This document shows, piece by piece, positions 14,557 to 22,717 of a stretch of DNA of 37,920 nucleotides. Under the pieces are notes generated by a model, which did not search any database, was not told the DNA's origin, and saw only the letters and a list, made by a program, of their open reading frames with translations. The position numbers were made by a program, and so were the translations under genes. The stretch covers positions 1 through 37,920 of the forward strand of contig CAZATJ010000008.1 in the NCBI GenBank assembly GCA_964488025.1, given 5' to 3'. Numbering within the stretch: the first letter of the stretch is position 1; each line of letters starts with the position of its first letter. The DNA comes from UBA1568 sp964488025. Lineage in GTDB: Bacteria; Patescibacteriota; Minisyncoccia; Moranbacterales; UBA1568.

Positions 14557-15942
14557 ATGAACATCAAGATCATCGAGGCTGGAAAGACGAAGAAAGACGT
14601 ATTGCACGTGCGGTTGGAAAAAGAGGGGAAGGATGGGGTGATAGAGGTGGAGAGTGGTACGTCGACGCTGACGTTTGTCATCGGTGAGCGGGGCAAGATG
14701 ACTCGACGCAGGCTCATGCTTTTGGCTCGGCGCGTGGTGCGCGAAGCTTTGGCGAAAAAATATGGTGAGCTCGTTCTTGATTATAGGCAGTTTCATTTTC
14801 CGCATCTGAAAATAACATCGGAAGATCTGACTGAACTGCTTTCGGTGAATTTTTTGATGGCGGAGTTTTCGTTTCGGGAGTTTTTGACGGAACCAAAAGA
14901 GGGATTTCCGAAAATAAAAACGATTTTTTTAACCAACGCTTCTGGGAAAGATGCGAAAGCCGGTATCGCTCATGGAATGATTATCGGTGAGGAAGTGAAT
15001 CGTTCACGTCACATCGCAACCATGCCTGGGGGAGAAATGACCCCGGAAATTTTGGCGCGTCATGCGAGAGCATCGGTGAAGGGTTTGCCGGTGAAGGTGA
15101 CCGTTCTTGATGAAAAAAAGATGACGCAGCTTGGCATGGGTGGAATACTGGGGGTGGGCATGGGGTCGGAAGCTCGTCCGCGGTTTATCATCATGGAATA
15201 TTTTGGTGCGAAAAAGGATGACCAACCGACCGTCCTTGTCGGGAAGGGCGTGACGTTTGATACGGGCGGAATCAACTTGAAACCGAGTGACAGTATTCTT
15301 GGGATGAACATGGATATGTCCGGCGGAGCGGCCGTGATCCATGCGTTGGCGGCCGCCGCGCGTTTGAAACTGAAAAAGAATATCGTGGTCTTGGTACCAG
15401 CAGTCGAGAACATGGCCTCCGGATCAAGCTATCGTCCCGGAGATATTCTTCGTTCCATGTCAGGAAAAACGATCGAAGTCTTGAATACTGATGCTGAAGG
15501 GCGCATCATTCTGGCAGATGCTCTCATTTATGCCAAACGGTATGAACCATCGCTTGTTGTCGATGTGGCGACGCTTACGGGTGCAGCCATGGTGGCACTT
15601 GGCGAACGGGCGACGGCGTTGTTTACCGAGGATGAAAAATTAGAACTGAGACTGCGTCACCTCGGAGAAGAAAGTGGTGATCATGTGTGGCCGATGCCGC
15701 TGTGGGACGAGTATGATGAAGAAGTGAAAGGCACCTTCGGTGATGTGGCGAACCTCGGTCGCACGCGCTACGGCGGTGCCATCACGGCGGCTGTGTTCCT
15801 GAAACAATTCGTGGATAAAGCGTATCCGTGGGTGCACCTCGATATCGCCCCGCGCATGACGACGCTTCCCGATGAATTCCTCTCCAAAGGTTCTGCTGGC
15901 GCCCCGGTGCGATTGTTGGTGAAAGTACTCGAAAAGCTCTAG
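14557..15942 (+). CDS. pepA: Leucyl aminopeptidase, M17 family
   Basis: 461 aa. The C-terminal catalytic domain is complete: metal ligands in VGKGVTFDTGGINLKP (Lys230, Asp235), DMSGGAAVIHAL, NTDAEGRIILADAL (Asp312, Glu314, Arg316) and VDVATLTGAAMVALG. The N-terminal ~150 residues are the more variable M17 N domain. It is a cytosolic, two-metal hexameric exopeptidase that releases N-terminal residues during peptide turnover; some members also bind DNA, which cannot be judged here. The start ATG follows GGAGATGAT. A hairpin terminator lies 30 nt after the stop. Confidence 0.93.
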   Translation: MNIKIIEAGKTKKDVLHVRLEKEGKDGVIEVESGTSTLTFVIGERGKMTRRRLMLLARRVVREALAKKYGELVLDYRQFHFPHLKITSEDLTELLSVNFLMAEFSFREFLTEPKEGFPKIKTIFLTNASGKDAKAGIAHGMIIGEEVNRSRHIATMPGGEMTPEILARHARASVKGLPVKVTVLDEKKMTQLGMGGILGVGMGSEARPRFIIMEYFGAKKDDQPTVLVGKGVTFDTGGINLKPSDSILGMNMDMSGGAAVIHALAAAARLKLKKNIVVLVPAVENMASGSSYRPGDILRSMSGKTIEVLNTDAEGRIILADALIYAKRYEPSLVVDVATLTGAAMVALGERATALFTEDEKLELRLRHLGEESGDHVWPMPLWDEYDEEVKGTFGDVANLGRTRYGGAITAAVFLKQFVDKAYPWVHLDIAPRMTTLPDEFLSKGSAGAPVRLLVKVLEKL

Positions 15943-15972
15943 ATATCTTGGGAGAAAGTTATCCACAGTAAG

Positions 15973-16000
15973 AAAAAACGGCTTGAAATAGCCGTTTTTT
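15973..16000. terminator. Bidirectional intrinsic terminator after pepA
   Basis: AAAAAACGGCT (15973-15983), loop TGAAAT, AGCCGTTTTTT (15990-16000), followed by another T. A-runs and T-runs on either side allow function on both strands. It separates pepA from the mraZ promoter 18 nt downstream. Confidence 0.88.
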
Positions 16001-16018
16001 TGGTGTATAACTTTTGTG

Positions 16019-16047
16019 TTGACACCGACCAGTAGGTGGCGTAAAAT
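16019..16047 (+). promoter_or_regulatory. Consensus sigma-70 promoter of the mraZ operon
   Basis: TTGACA (16019-16024), exactly 17 nt, TAAAAT (16042-16047). This is the best -35/-10 pair in the window. It would give mraZ a leader of about 55 nt, overlapping the operator repeats at 16037-16082. Confidence 0.85.
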
Positions 16048-16082
16048 GGGGACTAGTTGCATTCAGGTGGGTGAAAGTGGGG
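16037..16082 (+). promoter_or_regulatory. MraZ-box-like operator repeats
   Basis: TGGNG-type pentamers occur at 16037, 16047, 16068 (TGGGT) and 16078 (TGGGG), with 10-nt spacing inside each pair and about two helical turns between the pairs. The second pair reads TGGGTGAAAGTGGGG. In other bacteria MraZ binds direct TGGGN repeats spaced 5 nt apart in its own promoter. Position and spacing here suggest autoregulation. Confidence 0.6.
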
Positions 16083-16110
16083 AATTTCACATCATCGCCA
16101 TTTCACGTTT

Positions 16111-16545
16111 ATGTTTATCGGGGAATATTCACATACGATCGATCCGAAAAAGCGCTTGGCGCTTCCTTCGAAATTTCGAGGAGAGCTGGGGAGTAAAGTG
16201 ATCGTGACTCGTGGACTGGATAGTTGTCTCTTCGTCTATCCGATGAAGGTATGGGAAGAACTGGCGACGAAGCTCGGAACACTTCCAGTCGGTGAGGCAG
16301 GAACACGCAGTTTCATCCGTGTGATGCTGGCTGGTGCTACCGACGTGGAGCTTGATAGTCAGGGACGGGTACTGCTGCCGGAATATCTGAAACACGATGG
16401 CGGATTGAAAAAGGAAGTGACCATTGTCGGGCTGTTCAATCGATTGGAAATCTGGGATACCGCGAAGTGGAACAAATACAAGAGTCAGGCGGAAAAGAAT
16501 ACTGGAAAGATCGCGGAAGATCTGGGCAAGCTCGGGATATACTAA
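16111..16545 (+). CDS. mraZ: Transcriptional regulator / division-cluster protein MraZ
   Basis: 144 aa, standard length. Two tandem SpoVT/AbrB-like halves are visible: MFIGEYSHTIDPKKRLALPSKFR (first DxKxR motif) and ATDVELDSQGRVLLPEYLK (second D-x-x-G-R motif, around 79-97). MraZ forms ring-shaped oligomers that bind repeats in the promoter of the division and cell-wall cluster. It is the first gene of mraZ-rsmH-ftsL-ftsI-murF, the usual order. No clear Shine-Dalgarno sequence precedes the ATG. Confidence 0.96.
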   Translation: MFIGEYSHTIDPKKRLALPSKFRGELGSKVIVTRGLDSCLFVYPMKVWEELATKLGTLPVGEAGTRSFIRVMLAGATDVELDSQGRVLLPEYLKHDGGLKKEVTIVGLFNRLEIWDTAKWNKYKSQAEKNTGKIAEDLGKLGIY

Positions 16546-16547
16546 AT

Positions 16548-16652
16548 AATTTCCAATAGCTCGTATCTCATTCCCAAAAAAATAAAAACGCTTTTCATTT
16601 AATTGGTTTTGCAAGCGTTTCATTGGAAATAAGAGATGAGTAATTGGAAATT
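16548..16652. repeat. Nested inverted repeat between mraZ and rsmH
   Basis: Outer arms AATTTCCAAT (16548-16557) and ATTGGAAATT (16643-16652) are perfect and extend imperfectly to about 27 nt on each side. An inner stem AAACGCTT (16586-16593) / AAGCGTTT (16613-16620) lies within. The right arm ends on the base before the rsmH ATG, so in mRNA the rsmH start would sit at the base of a long hairpin. Confidence 0.65.
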
Positions 16653-17612
16653 ATGACGAAACATGCTCCCGTATTGCTCGAAGAGGTAAAAGAGAAGCTG
16701 CACCTTCAAAAGGGAATGGTGGTGGTTGACGCGACGCTCGGCGGCGGCGGTCATGCTCGCATGATGCTCGCGGAAGTCGTACCGACTGGGAAAGTGGTGG
16801 CTCTCGATGCCGACCAAGAAGCATTGGATCGTTTTCAGGCACGCGCCATATCCGAAGAGTTACTTAGGCAAGCCTCTGAGGAGGGGAGACTTGTTGTGGT
16901 ACGGAGTAACTATTCGGATATGGCAAACGTGCTGGAGCGATTGGGCGTAGAGAGTGTCGACGCTATCCTTGCTGATCTTGGATTTTCTTCCGATCAGATA
17001 GAGGATGCGGAACGGGGATTCAGTTTTCAGGAGAACGGGCCGCTTGATATGCGACTTAGTCAGGAAACCAAGCCTACGGCACAGGAAGTCGTGAATACGT
17101 ATTCGGCGGAAGCGCTTACTCGAATACTGTACGAATACGGAGATGAGTCCGAGAGCAGGCGTATTGTTGCGGCCATCGTGAAACGACGGAACGAAGCGGC
17201 CATTGAAACGACACATGACCTGGCTCAAATCATTGTTGAAGCGTATCCGAAACGGAAGCGAGCGCTTTCCAGAATCCATCCGGCCACCAAGACGTTTCAG
17301 GCGCTCCGTATCGAGGTCAACCGGGAATTCGAGCATTTGTCAGAGTTCCTCGCGCAGTCGATCGAACGATTATCTCCGGGAGGGCGGTTGGCGGTCATTA
17401 CGTTTCATTCCGGTGAAGACAGACGGGTCAAGGGGTTTTTCAGAGAACAGGCGAGAGGATGCGTGTGTCCGCCGGACTTTCCAGTCTGTCGCTGCGGAGA
17501 GAAGCCTCGGATAAAAATTCTTACCAAGAGACCGATAACGGCAGGAGAAGAGGAGTTAGCTCGGAATCCCCGGGCCAGGAGCGCCAAGCTTCGAGTGATA
17601 GAGAAACTCTAG
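16653..17612 (+). CDS. rsmH: 16S rRNA m4C1402 methyltransferase RsmH (MraW)
   Basis: 319 aa from ATG 16653 (MTKHAPVLLEEV); a TTG three codons upstream is less likely. The SAM-binding motif VVDATLGGGGHARMML is at about 24-39, followed by DAILADLGFSSDQIEDAERGFSFQ and the signature GPLDMRLSQ. The C-terminus has RIHPATKTFQALRIEVN and VITFHSGEDRRVKGFFR. The enzyme N4-methylates C1402 of 16S rRNA in the decoding centre. Position after mraZ and before an FtsL-like gene is the conserved order. Confidence 0.96.
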   Translation: MTKHAPVLLEEVKEKLHLQKGMVVVDATLGGGGHARMMLAEVVPTGKVVALDADQEALDRFQARAISEELLRQASEEGRLVVVRSNYSDMANVLERLGVESVDAILADLGFSSDQIEDAERGFSFQENGPLDMRLSQETKPTAQEVVNTYSAEALTRILYEYGDESESRRIVAAIVKRRNEAAIETTHDLAQIIVEAYPKRKRALSRIHPATKTFQALRIEVNREFEHLSEFLAQSIERLSPGGRLAVITFHSGEDRRVKGFFREQARGCVCPPDFPVCRCGEKPRIKILTKRPITAGEEELARNPRARSAKLRVIEKL

Positions 17613-17648
17613 TCGACGGAAAAAAAAGAAACAAAAAAACAAATCAAT

Positions 17649-18026
17649 ATGTCAGTCTCTCATCGTCAAAAAATGATGACCACCTGGGTGCCGAAAGATG
17701 GCGCGCGAGCGGAGCTCGCCGGTTCGGCACATATGTTTCTGGTGGCCGTTATGACAGCACTCTTCATTTCTGGCGGATGTTATCTGTATTCGGTAAACCA
17801 GAATGCGGTAGAAGGGTATCATATGCGCTCACTTGAGAAAGAAATTTCCATTTTGGAACAGAAAAATGCGGAGCTGCGCATTGTTGAAGCGGATCTCCGG
17901 TCACTCTCGCGTATCGAGGAGGCATCGGGTCGGGAACTTGAGATGCAGCAACTCGGAGAGGTGAAATATATCGAGGAGCGCGGACCGGTTTCGACAAATT
18001 CTGGCGGACCGGTAGCACTACGATAA
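17649..18026 (+). CDS. FtsL-like division protein
   Basis: 125 aa bitopic protein: a polar N-terminal tail, one membrane helix at about 30-49 (MFLVAVMTALFISGGCYLY), then a heptad-rich coiled coil (MRSLEKEISILEQKNAELRIVEADLRS). That topology, size and location between rsmH and the penicillin-binding protein are diagnostic of FtsL, whose sequence is poorly conserved. FtsL would link FtsQB-like partners to the septal synthase. The assignment rests mainly on position and topology. Confidence 0.65.
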   Translation: MSVSHRQKMMTTWVPKDGARAELAGSAHMFLVAVMTALFISGGCYLYSVNQNAVEGYHMRSLEKEISILEQKNAELRIVEADLRSLSRIEEASGRELEMQQLGEVKYIEERGPVSTNSGGPVALR

Positions 18027-18084
18027 GTGAGGGAGGGCATCCCATGCCTGCTGTCGGATCAGAAAAGAATGAAAGGCAACGATT

Positions 18085-19860
18085 ATGCGGAACACTCCCA
18101 ATTATCAGGAAAAAAGAAAAAAAAATAAACAGTCGAACGCGACGGACTTTTTTCGGGTGAAAATCTTTTTCGGTTTACTGGTATTTATCGGCGCTCTGAT
18201 TGTCACCCGCCTTTTTTTTGTTCAGGTGGCCTCGCATGAAAAATGGGTGGCACTGGCCGAAAGTCAGCACAATTCTTCCTTCGAGCTTTCCGCGAGCCGG
18301 GGAGAGATTTATATGTATGATGGCGAGGATGATCACTACCCGTTGGCAGTCAATCGTGAATATCAGATGGTGTTTGTGGTACCGAAAGATGTGGAAGAGA
18401 AGGATACGGTCGCTCTGGAACTCTCGCGTATTTTGGGCATGGATGCCGGTGAAATCAGGGATAAGCTTAATCGTCCTGATGATCCTTTCGAAATCGTGAA
18501 AAAGCGCTTGAGCGAAGATGAGGTTGCGCGCGTGAGGGAACTTCGTTTTAAGGGGGTAGCACTTCTTCCTGAACAGTACCGTTATTATCCAGCGGGGGAA
18601 TTGGCGGCTCAGGTGATCGGCTTTGCTAGTTTAGGAGAACAGGGCCGGGCCGGTGGTTACGGCGTTGAGGCATCGCTTGATGGGAGATTACGCGGTGAAG
18701 TGGGAACACTTTCCCAGGAAAAGGACGCGAGTGGCCGATGGATTTCATTGACTGATCGTTCTATCACTCATGCGGAAAACGGAGATAGTATCACGCTCAC
18801 GCTTGATCGAGTGATTCAGTATGAAACGGAAAAAATCCTTAAGGATTCGACGGAACGATTTCAGGTAGATCGGGCGACGGCTATCGTGATGGATCCTCAT
18901 ACGGGTGATATTCTGGCGATGGCCTCGTCTCCGCAATTCGATCCCAATAATTACTCCAAGGAGGATGATTATTCCGTATTCATGAATAGCGCTGTCAGTT
19001 CGGCCTATGAACCGGGATCGATCATGAAACCGATTACCATGGCAATAGGGATTGAGGAAGGAAAAGTGTCAGGGACGACGGAATATATCGATACGGGAGC
19101 CGTTGTTGAGGCTGGCTATACTATCCGCAACGCGGAAGAAAAAGTATACGGTCGGAGTAATATGTTTCAGGTTTTGGATCAGTCAATCAATACGGGCGTA
19201 ATCTTCGTGGAAAAGCTTGTTGGGAACCAATCATTCAGAGAATATCTGGAACGGTTCGGTTTCGGGGAGCGGACAGGGATAGAGCTTCCCGCGGAATTGC
19301 CAGGAAATCTGAAGAATCTCCGCAATGAAAAAAGCACGATAAATTTTTTTACGGCGTCTTTCGGCCAGGGAATCACCTCTACTCCGATACAGATGATATC
19401 GGCGTATGCGGCCCTCGCCAATGGCGGACGTTTGCTTCGACCAAACATTGTCGGCAAAGTGATTCATGCCGATGGCAGCGAGGAAAAGAGAACACCGATA
19501 GAAGTGCGACGGGTGGTGAGCGAGGAAACAAGCCAGACCATAGGGAAGATGTTGCGGAGCGTCGTCGTGAACGGCCACGGCAAGCGGGCTGATGTTCCTG
19601 GGTATCTGGTCGGTGGAAAAACAGGGACCGCTCAGGTGGCCAAGAGCGGAACCAAGGGGTACGAGGAAGGGATGAGCATTGGCTCTTTTGTCGGCTATGC
19701 TCCCATCAATGATCCGCAGTTCGTGGTTCTGGTCAAGCTTGATAATCCGAAAAATGTCGAATGGGCAGAGTCAAGCGCGGCGCCGACTTTTGGTCAGATT
19801 ATGAAATTTTTGCTAGAGTACGCCAAGGTCAAACCGACGGAAGAGACGGTAAAAAAGTGA
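18085..19860 (+). CDS. ftsI: Class B penicillin-binding protein, FtsI/PBP3 type
   Basis: 591 aa. A basic cytoplasmic tail and one membrane helix (about 25-47) are followed by the PBP dimerisation domain (SRGEIYMYDG..., GFASLGEQGRAGGYGVEASLDG) and the transpeptidase domain. Active-site motifs are complete: S312-x-x-K315 (EPGSIMKP), S367-I-N369 (DQSINTG) and K512-T-G514 (VGGKTGTAQVA). It cross-links septal peptidoglycan outside the membrane. Genomic order makes it the division-specific synthase, although the shared family also includes Spo/elongation types. murF follows 15 nt downstream. Confidence 0.9.
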   Translation: MRNTPNYQEKRKKNKQSNATDFFRVKIFFGLLVFIGALIVTRLFFVQVASHEKWVALAESQHNSSFELSASRGEIYMYDGEDDHYPLAVNREYQMVFVVPKDVEEKDTVALELSRILGMDAGEIRDKLNRPDDPFEIVKKRLSEDEVARVRELRFKGVALLPEQYRYYPAGELAAQVIGFASLGEQGRAGGYGVEASLDGRLRGEVGTLSQEKDASGRWISLTDRSITHAENGDSITLTLDRVIQYETEKILKDSTERFQVDRATAIVMDPHTGDILAMASSPQFDPNNYSKEDDYSVFMNSAVSSAYEPGSIMKPITMAIGIEEGKVSGTTEYIDTGAVVEAGYTIRNAEEKVYGRSNMFQVLDQSINTGVIFVEKLVGNQSFREYLERFGFGERTGIELPAELPGNLKNLRNEKSTINFFTASFGQGITSTPIQMISAYAALANGGRLLRPNIVGKVIHADGSEEKRTPIEVRRVVSEETSQTIGKMLRSVVVNGHGKRADVPGYLVGGKTGTAQVAKSGTKGYEEGMSIGSFVGYAPINDPQFVVLVKLDNPKNVEWAESSAAPTFGQIMKFLLEYAKVKPTEETVKK

Positions 19861-19875
19861 TGCCATCGTGATTCT

Positions 19876-21192
19876 ATGGGGAATAAGAGAAAGATTCTAG
19901 AAAAAATACTCCGATTCATGACGAGAGTGGTGCTGCGACGGTATCACCCCCTTATTGTCGGTATTACGGGTTCGGTTGGCAAGAGTTCAGCCAAAGAAGC
20001 GGTCGCTTTGGCGCTGTCCGTAGGGTATACGGTACGCAAAGCGGAGGGGAATTATAACAATGAAATCGGGATTCCTCTGACGGTTATCGGCGCCAGAAGC
20101 GGAGGGAGTTCGTTTTTCCGTTGGTTGGGGGTGTTTTTGAAATGGCTTTTCATCATTATTTTTCCGGTGCGCTATCCTCAGGTGCTCGTTTTGGAAATGG
20201 GGATTGATCGCCCCGGGGACATGGACTTTCTTCTTGGACTGGTCTCGGTGAACATCGGCGTAGTGACGCAGATCTCTTCTAGTCATATCGCGTATTTTGG
20301 GACGCTTGCCAATATCGCCCGCGAAAAAGGAAAATTGATCGCTGCCCTGCCTGAGGATGGCTATGCGATACTCAGTGCCGATGATAAGCACACGAGGAAG
20401 ATGAGAGAGCGGACAAAGGCTGAGGCGATTTTCTATGGTTTTGACAGTGATGCCGATATCCATGCCGATAACTTCATTCTGCATCGGGAAGCCCGCAGGG
20501 CGGAGGGGTTTAGTTTCAAAGTGAATTTCGATGGGAAATCAGTCCCGCTCCGTTTGCCGAAGATTGTGGCCAAACACCATATTCCGGCAGCTCTGGCGGC
20601 TTTGTCCGTGGCCAAGGCGCTCAAGATGAATCTGATGGACGTGGTCGCGGCGCTGGAAACATTTGAAGCATTGCCGGGACGTCTGCGGCTCCTGCCGGGG
20701 CGTGATAATACGATTTTGCTCGATGACACCTACAACGCGTCTCCTGTTTCGACGCGTGCCGCCTTGGAGGTGATGGGAAGCCTTATTGCGCCAAGAAAAA
20801 TCGCCGTGCTGGGTGATATGCTTGAACTTGGCCCCGACGCGGAGAAGGAACATGCGGCTCTTATGGATGCGATCCGTGATTCCGGGGTTCACATCCTGGT
20901 GACGGTCGGCAAACATATGCGAGCGCTTCATGAAGGGTTGCTCGAGTCCGGATTTTCGAGAAAGCAGCTCCTTTGGATGCCCGATTCGCTTTCTGCCGTG
21001 GAGGCCGTCATGAATATTATTCGTTCCGACGATCTCATCCTCATCAAGGGATCCCAGGGATTACGTATGGAAAAAATAACGGAACAGCTTCTGGTGGATC
21101 CTCGTACCGCTTCGTCATATCTCTGTCGCCAGTCTGATGAGTGGCGCAAAAAACCGTTTGTGGCTCCTGCTGAATGGACAGATGTCGCGTGA
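19876..21192 (+). CDS. murF: Mur ligase, MurF-like, lacking the usual N-terminal domain
   Basis: 438 aa. The ATP-binding loop is GITGSVGKS at residues 29-37, then KAEGNYNNEIGIPLTV, LEMGIDRPGDMDFL, a carbamoylated-Lys region (AREKGKLIAALP), LDDTYNASPVSTRAALEVM and IKGSQGLRMEKITE. NEIGIPLT and the DTYNASP motif are MurF features; this enzyme joins D-Ala-D-Ala to the UDP-MurNAc tripeptide. In canonical MurF the P-loop lies about 105 residues in, after a uridine-binding domain. Here only about 28 mostly basic residues precede it, so that domain is missing. Ser follows the P-loop Lys (GKSS) where Thr is more usual. Confidence 0.83.
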   Translation: MGNKRKILEKILRFMTRVVLRRYHPLIVGITGSVGKSSAKEAVALALSVGYTVRKAEGNYNNEIGIPLTVIGARSGGSSFFRWLGVFLKWLFIIIFPVRYPQVLVLEMGIDRPGDMDFLLGLVSVNIGVVTQISSSHIAYFGTLANIAREKGKLIAALPEDGYAILSADDKHTRKMRERTKAEAIFYGFDSDADIHADNFILHREARRAEGFSFKVNFDGKSVPLRLPKIVAKHHIPAALAALSVAKALKMNLMDVVAALETFEALPGRLRLLPGRDNTILLDDTYNASPVSTRAALEVMGSLIAPRKIAVLGDMLELGPDAEKEHAALMDAIRDSGVHILVTVGKHMRALHEGLLESGFSRKQLLWMPDSLSAVEAVMNIIRSDDLILIKGSQGLRMEKITEQLLVDPRTASSYLCRQSDEWRKKPFVAPAEWTDVA

Positions 21193-21227
21193 GATGAGAC
21201 TATAGGATGTGAAGATACTTTTTCTGT

Positions 21228-22169
21228 ATGGAATTTTTTTCTGCAGCCCTGGTGATTCTCGGACTGGTTCTCTTTGAGACCGTTTCGAGTATCGACAATG
21301 CGGTCATCAATGCCGAAGTACTTTCGACGATGGGCGCCAAAGCCCGACGGTTTTTTTTGACGTGGGGGATGTTTCTCGCGGTGTTTGTGGTGCGCGGTAT
21401 CCTGCCGTGGCTCATCGTGTTTGCGACGATACCGAGTCTCGGAGTAATTGGATCACTCACAGCGACATTCTCGAACGATCCGGCTGTGACGGGGGCACTC
21501 CAGTCTTCGGCTCCGATACTCCTCATGGGCGGTGGCGTGTTCCTGCTCTTCCTCTTTCTTCATTGGTTGTTTCTCGAGGCTAAACACTATGGGCTGCGCG
21601 CCGAATGCTTTTTTATGGAGCAGGGGGCATGGTTCTATGCCCTGGTTTCTCTCCTCCTCATGTCGATTGTCTGGTACGCTCTTGAGATGAGCCCGATGCT
21701 CGCTTTTGGAGCGGTAGTGGGATCGACAGCATTCTTTATCACCCATGGATTCAGACAGCATGCCGAAGAGACCGAACGCAAGCTCATGGGGAGTGGTATG
21801 TCAGATTGGAGCAAGGTCATGTACCTCGAGGTGATCGATACGACGTTTTCTATCGATGGGGTGCTCGGTGCGTTTGCTTTTACCCTATCGGTACCACTGA
21901 TCCTCATTGGGAGTGGCATCGGGGCTATCCTCGTCCGGCAATTGACTATCGCTAATGTGGAGCGAGTCAAGAAGTATATCTACCTCAAGAATGGCGCCAT
22001 GTACTCGGTCCTCTGTCTCGGTCTTGTGATGATCGCTGAGGGGTTCGGCATCCATGTACCTGAGTGGTTGGCGCCAGTCCTCACCTTCGTCATTATTGGG
22101 TATTTTTTCCAGAAATCACGTCGGGAAATCGAGCGACAGAGAGTTGCAGAATCTGGCAAAAAAGAGTAG
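21228..22169 (+). CDS. DUF475 / TerC-superfamily integral membrane protein
   Basis: 313 aa with about eight hydrophobic helices. The N-terminal LVLFETVSSIDNAVINAEVL and the later VIDTTFSIDGVLGAFAFTLS carry the paired acidic 'SxDN/SIDG' motifs of TerC-like proteins, thought to handle metal ions such as manganese or calcium. DUF475 is the best-fitting subgroup. The substrate is unknown. It lies 35 nt after murF and may be cotranscribed; a link to cell-wall work is not shown by the sequence. Confidence 0.8.
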   Translation: MEFFSAALVILGLVLFETVSSIDNAVINAEVLSTMGAKARRFFLTWGMFLAVFVVRGILPWLIVFATIPSLGVIGSLTATFSNDPAVTGALQSSAPILLMGGGVFLLFLFLHWLFLEAKHYGLRAECFFMEQGAWFYALVSLLLMSIVWYALEMSPMLAFGAVVGSTAFFITHGFRQHAEETERKLMGSGMSDWSKVMYLEVIDTTFSIDGVLGAFAFTLSVPLILIGSGIGAILVRQLTIANVERVKKYIYLKNGAMYSVLCLGLVMIAEGFGIHVPEWLAPVLTFVIIGYFFQKSRREIERQRVAESGKKE

Positions 22170-22215
22170 GATAAAAAAGAAGTAAAACATAATTAATCCG
22201 TGTGGCTATAGTCTT

Positions 22216-22599
22216 ATGACTGACAACGCAATGAAGGATCGGGATTTTATCGAGTACGTCGTAAAGATGCTCGTTGATAATCCAGACGATGTGAAGGTCG
22301 AACGAAAGATCGATGAAATGGGGGTACTCATCACGCTCGATGTCAATCCGAAGGACATGGGGATGGTCATCGGTCGCGAGGGTATGACTGCCAAAGCTCT
22401 CCGTACGCTGCTTCGTGTCATCGGCGCCAGAAATAGCGCCCGAGTGAATTTGAAGATTAACGAGCCGGAGGGTTCCGAGCGCCCACCGCGCGAGCCGCGC
22501 GAATCGTTTGCTGCTCCGGTAGCTCTCGCTCCCGAAGCTCCGAAGCCGGCCGAAGAGAAGAAAACACTCGATGATGTGATGAACGACATCCGCCTTTGA
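22216..22599 (+). CDS. khpA: KH-domain RNA-binding protein KhpA
   Basis: 127 aa. The first ~75 residues are a KH domain (FIEYVVKMLVDNPDDVKVER..., GMVIGREGMTAKALRTLL) with the RNA-binding G-x-x-G loop as GREG. An acidic, Pro/Ala/Arg-rich tail of about 45 residues follows, longer than in the usual ~80-aa KhpA. KhpA acts with KhpB in RNA binding linked to division and elongation in Gram-positives. ATG 22231 is an alternative start (MKDRDFIEY) that matches the common KhpA N-terminus better and gives more room after a TATAGT at 22207-22212. Confidence 0.88.
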   Translation: MTDNAMKDRDFIEYVVKMLVDNPDDVKVERKIDEMGVLITLDVNPKDMGMVIGREGMTAKALRTLLRVIGARNSARVNLKINEPEGSERPPREPRESFAAPVALAPEAPKPAEEKKTLDDVMNDIRL

Positions 22600-22636
22600 A
22601 CAGGGTTTAGGGGAAAGGGGTGTAGACAGAAAACTC

Positions 22637-22663
22637 AAAGCCGTCTCGTAGGAGGCGGTTTTT
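22637..22663 (+). terminator. Intrinsic terminator after khpA
   Basis: CCGTCTC (22641-22647) pairs with GAGGCGG (22652-22658) with one T-G pair, and the stem is extended by the flanking A-run and T-run (22637-22639 with 22660-22662). TTTTTGCTTTT follows. It closes the mraZ-khpA region before the rhamnose genes. Confidence 0.85.
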
Positions 22664-22690
22664 GCTTTTATCGGTGGGATATTTTAGAAT
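22662..22690 (+). promoter_or_regulatory. Promoter of rmlC
   Basis: TTGCTT (22662-22667), 17-nt spacer, TAGAAT (22685-22690). The start of transcription would be near 22697, about 20 nt before the rmlC ATG at 22718. The -35 box is weak and overlaps the terminator T-run. Confidence 0.4.
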
Positions 22691-22717
22691 AGAGATATTA
22701 CTTTGTCAGAGTATTAT

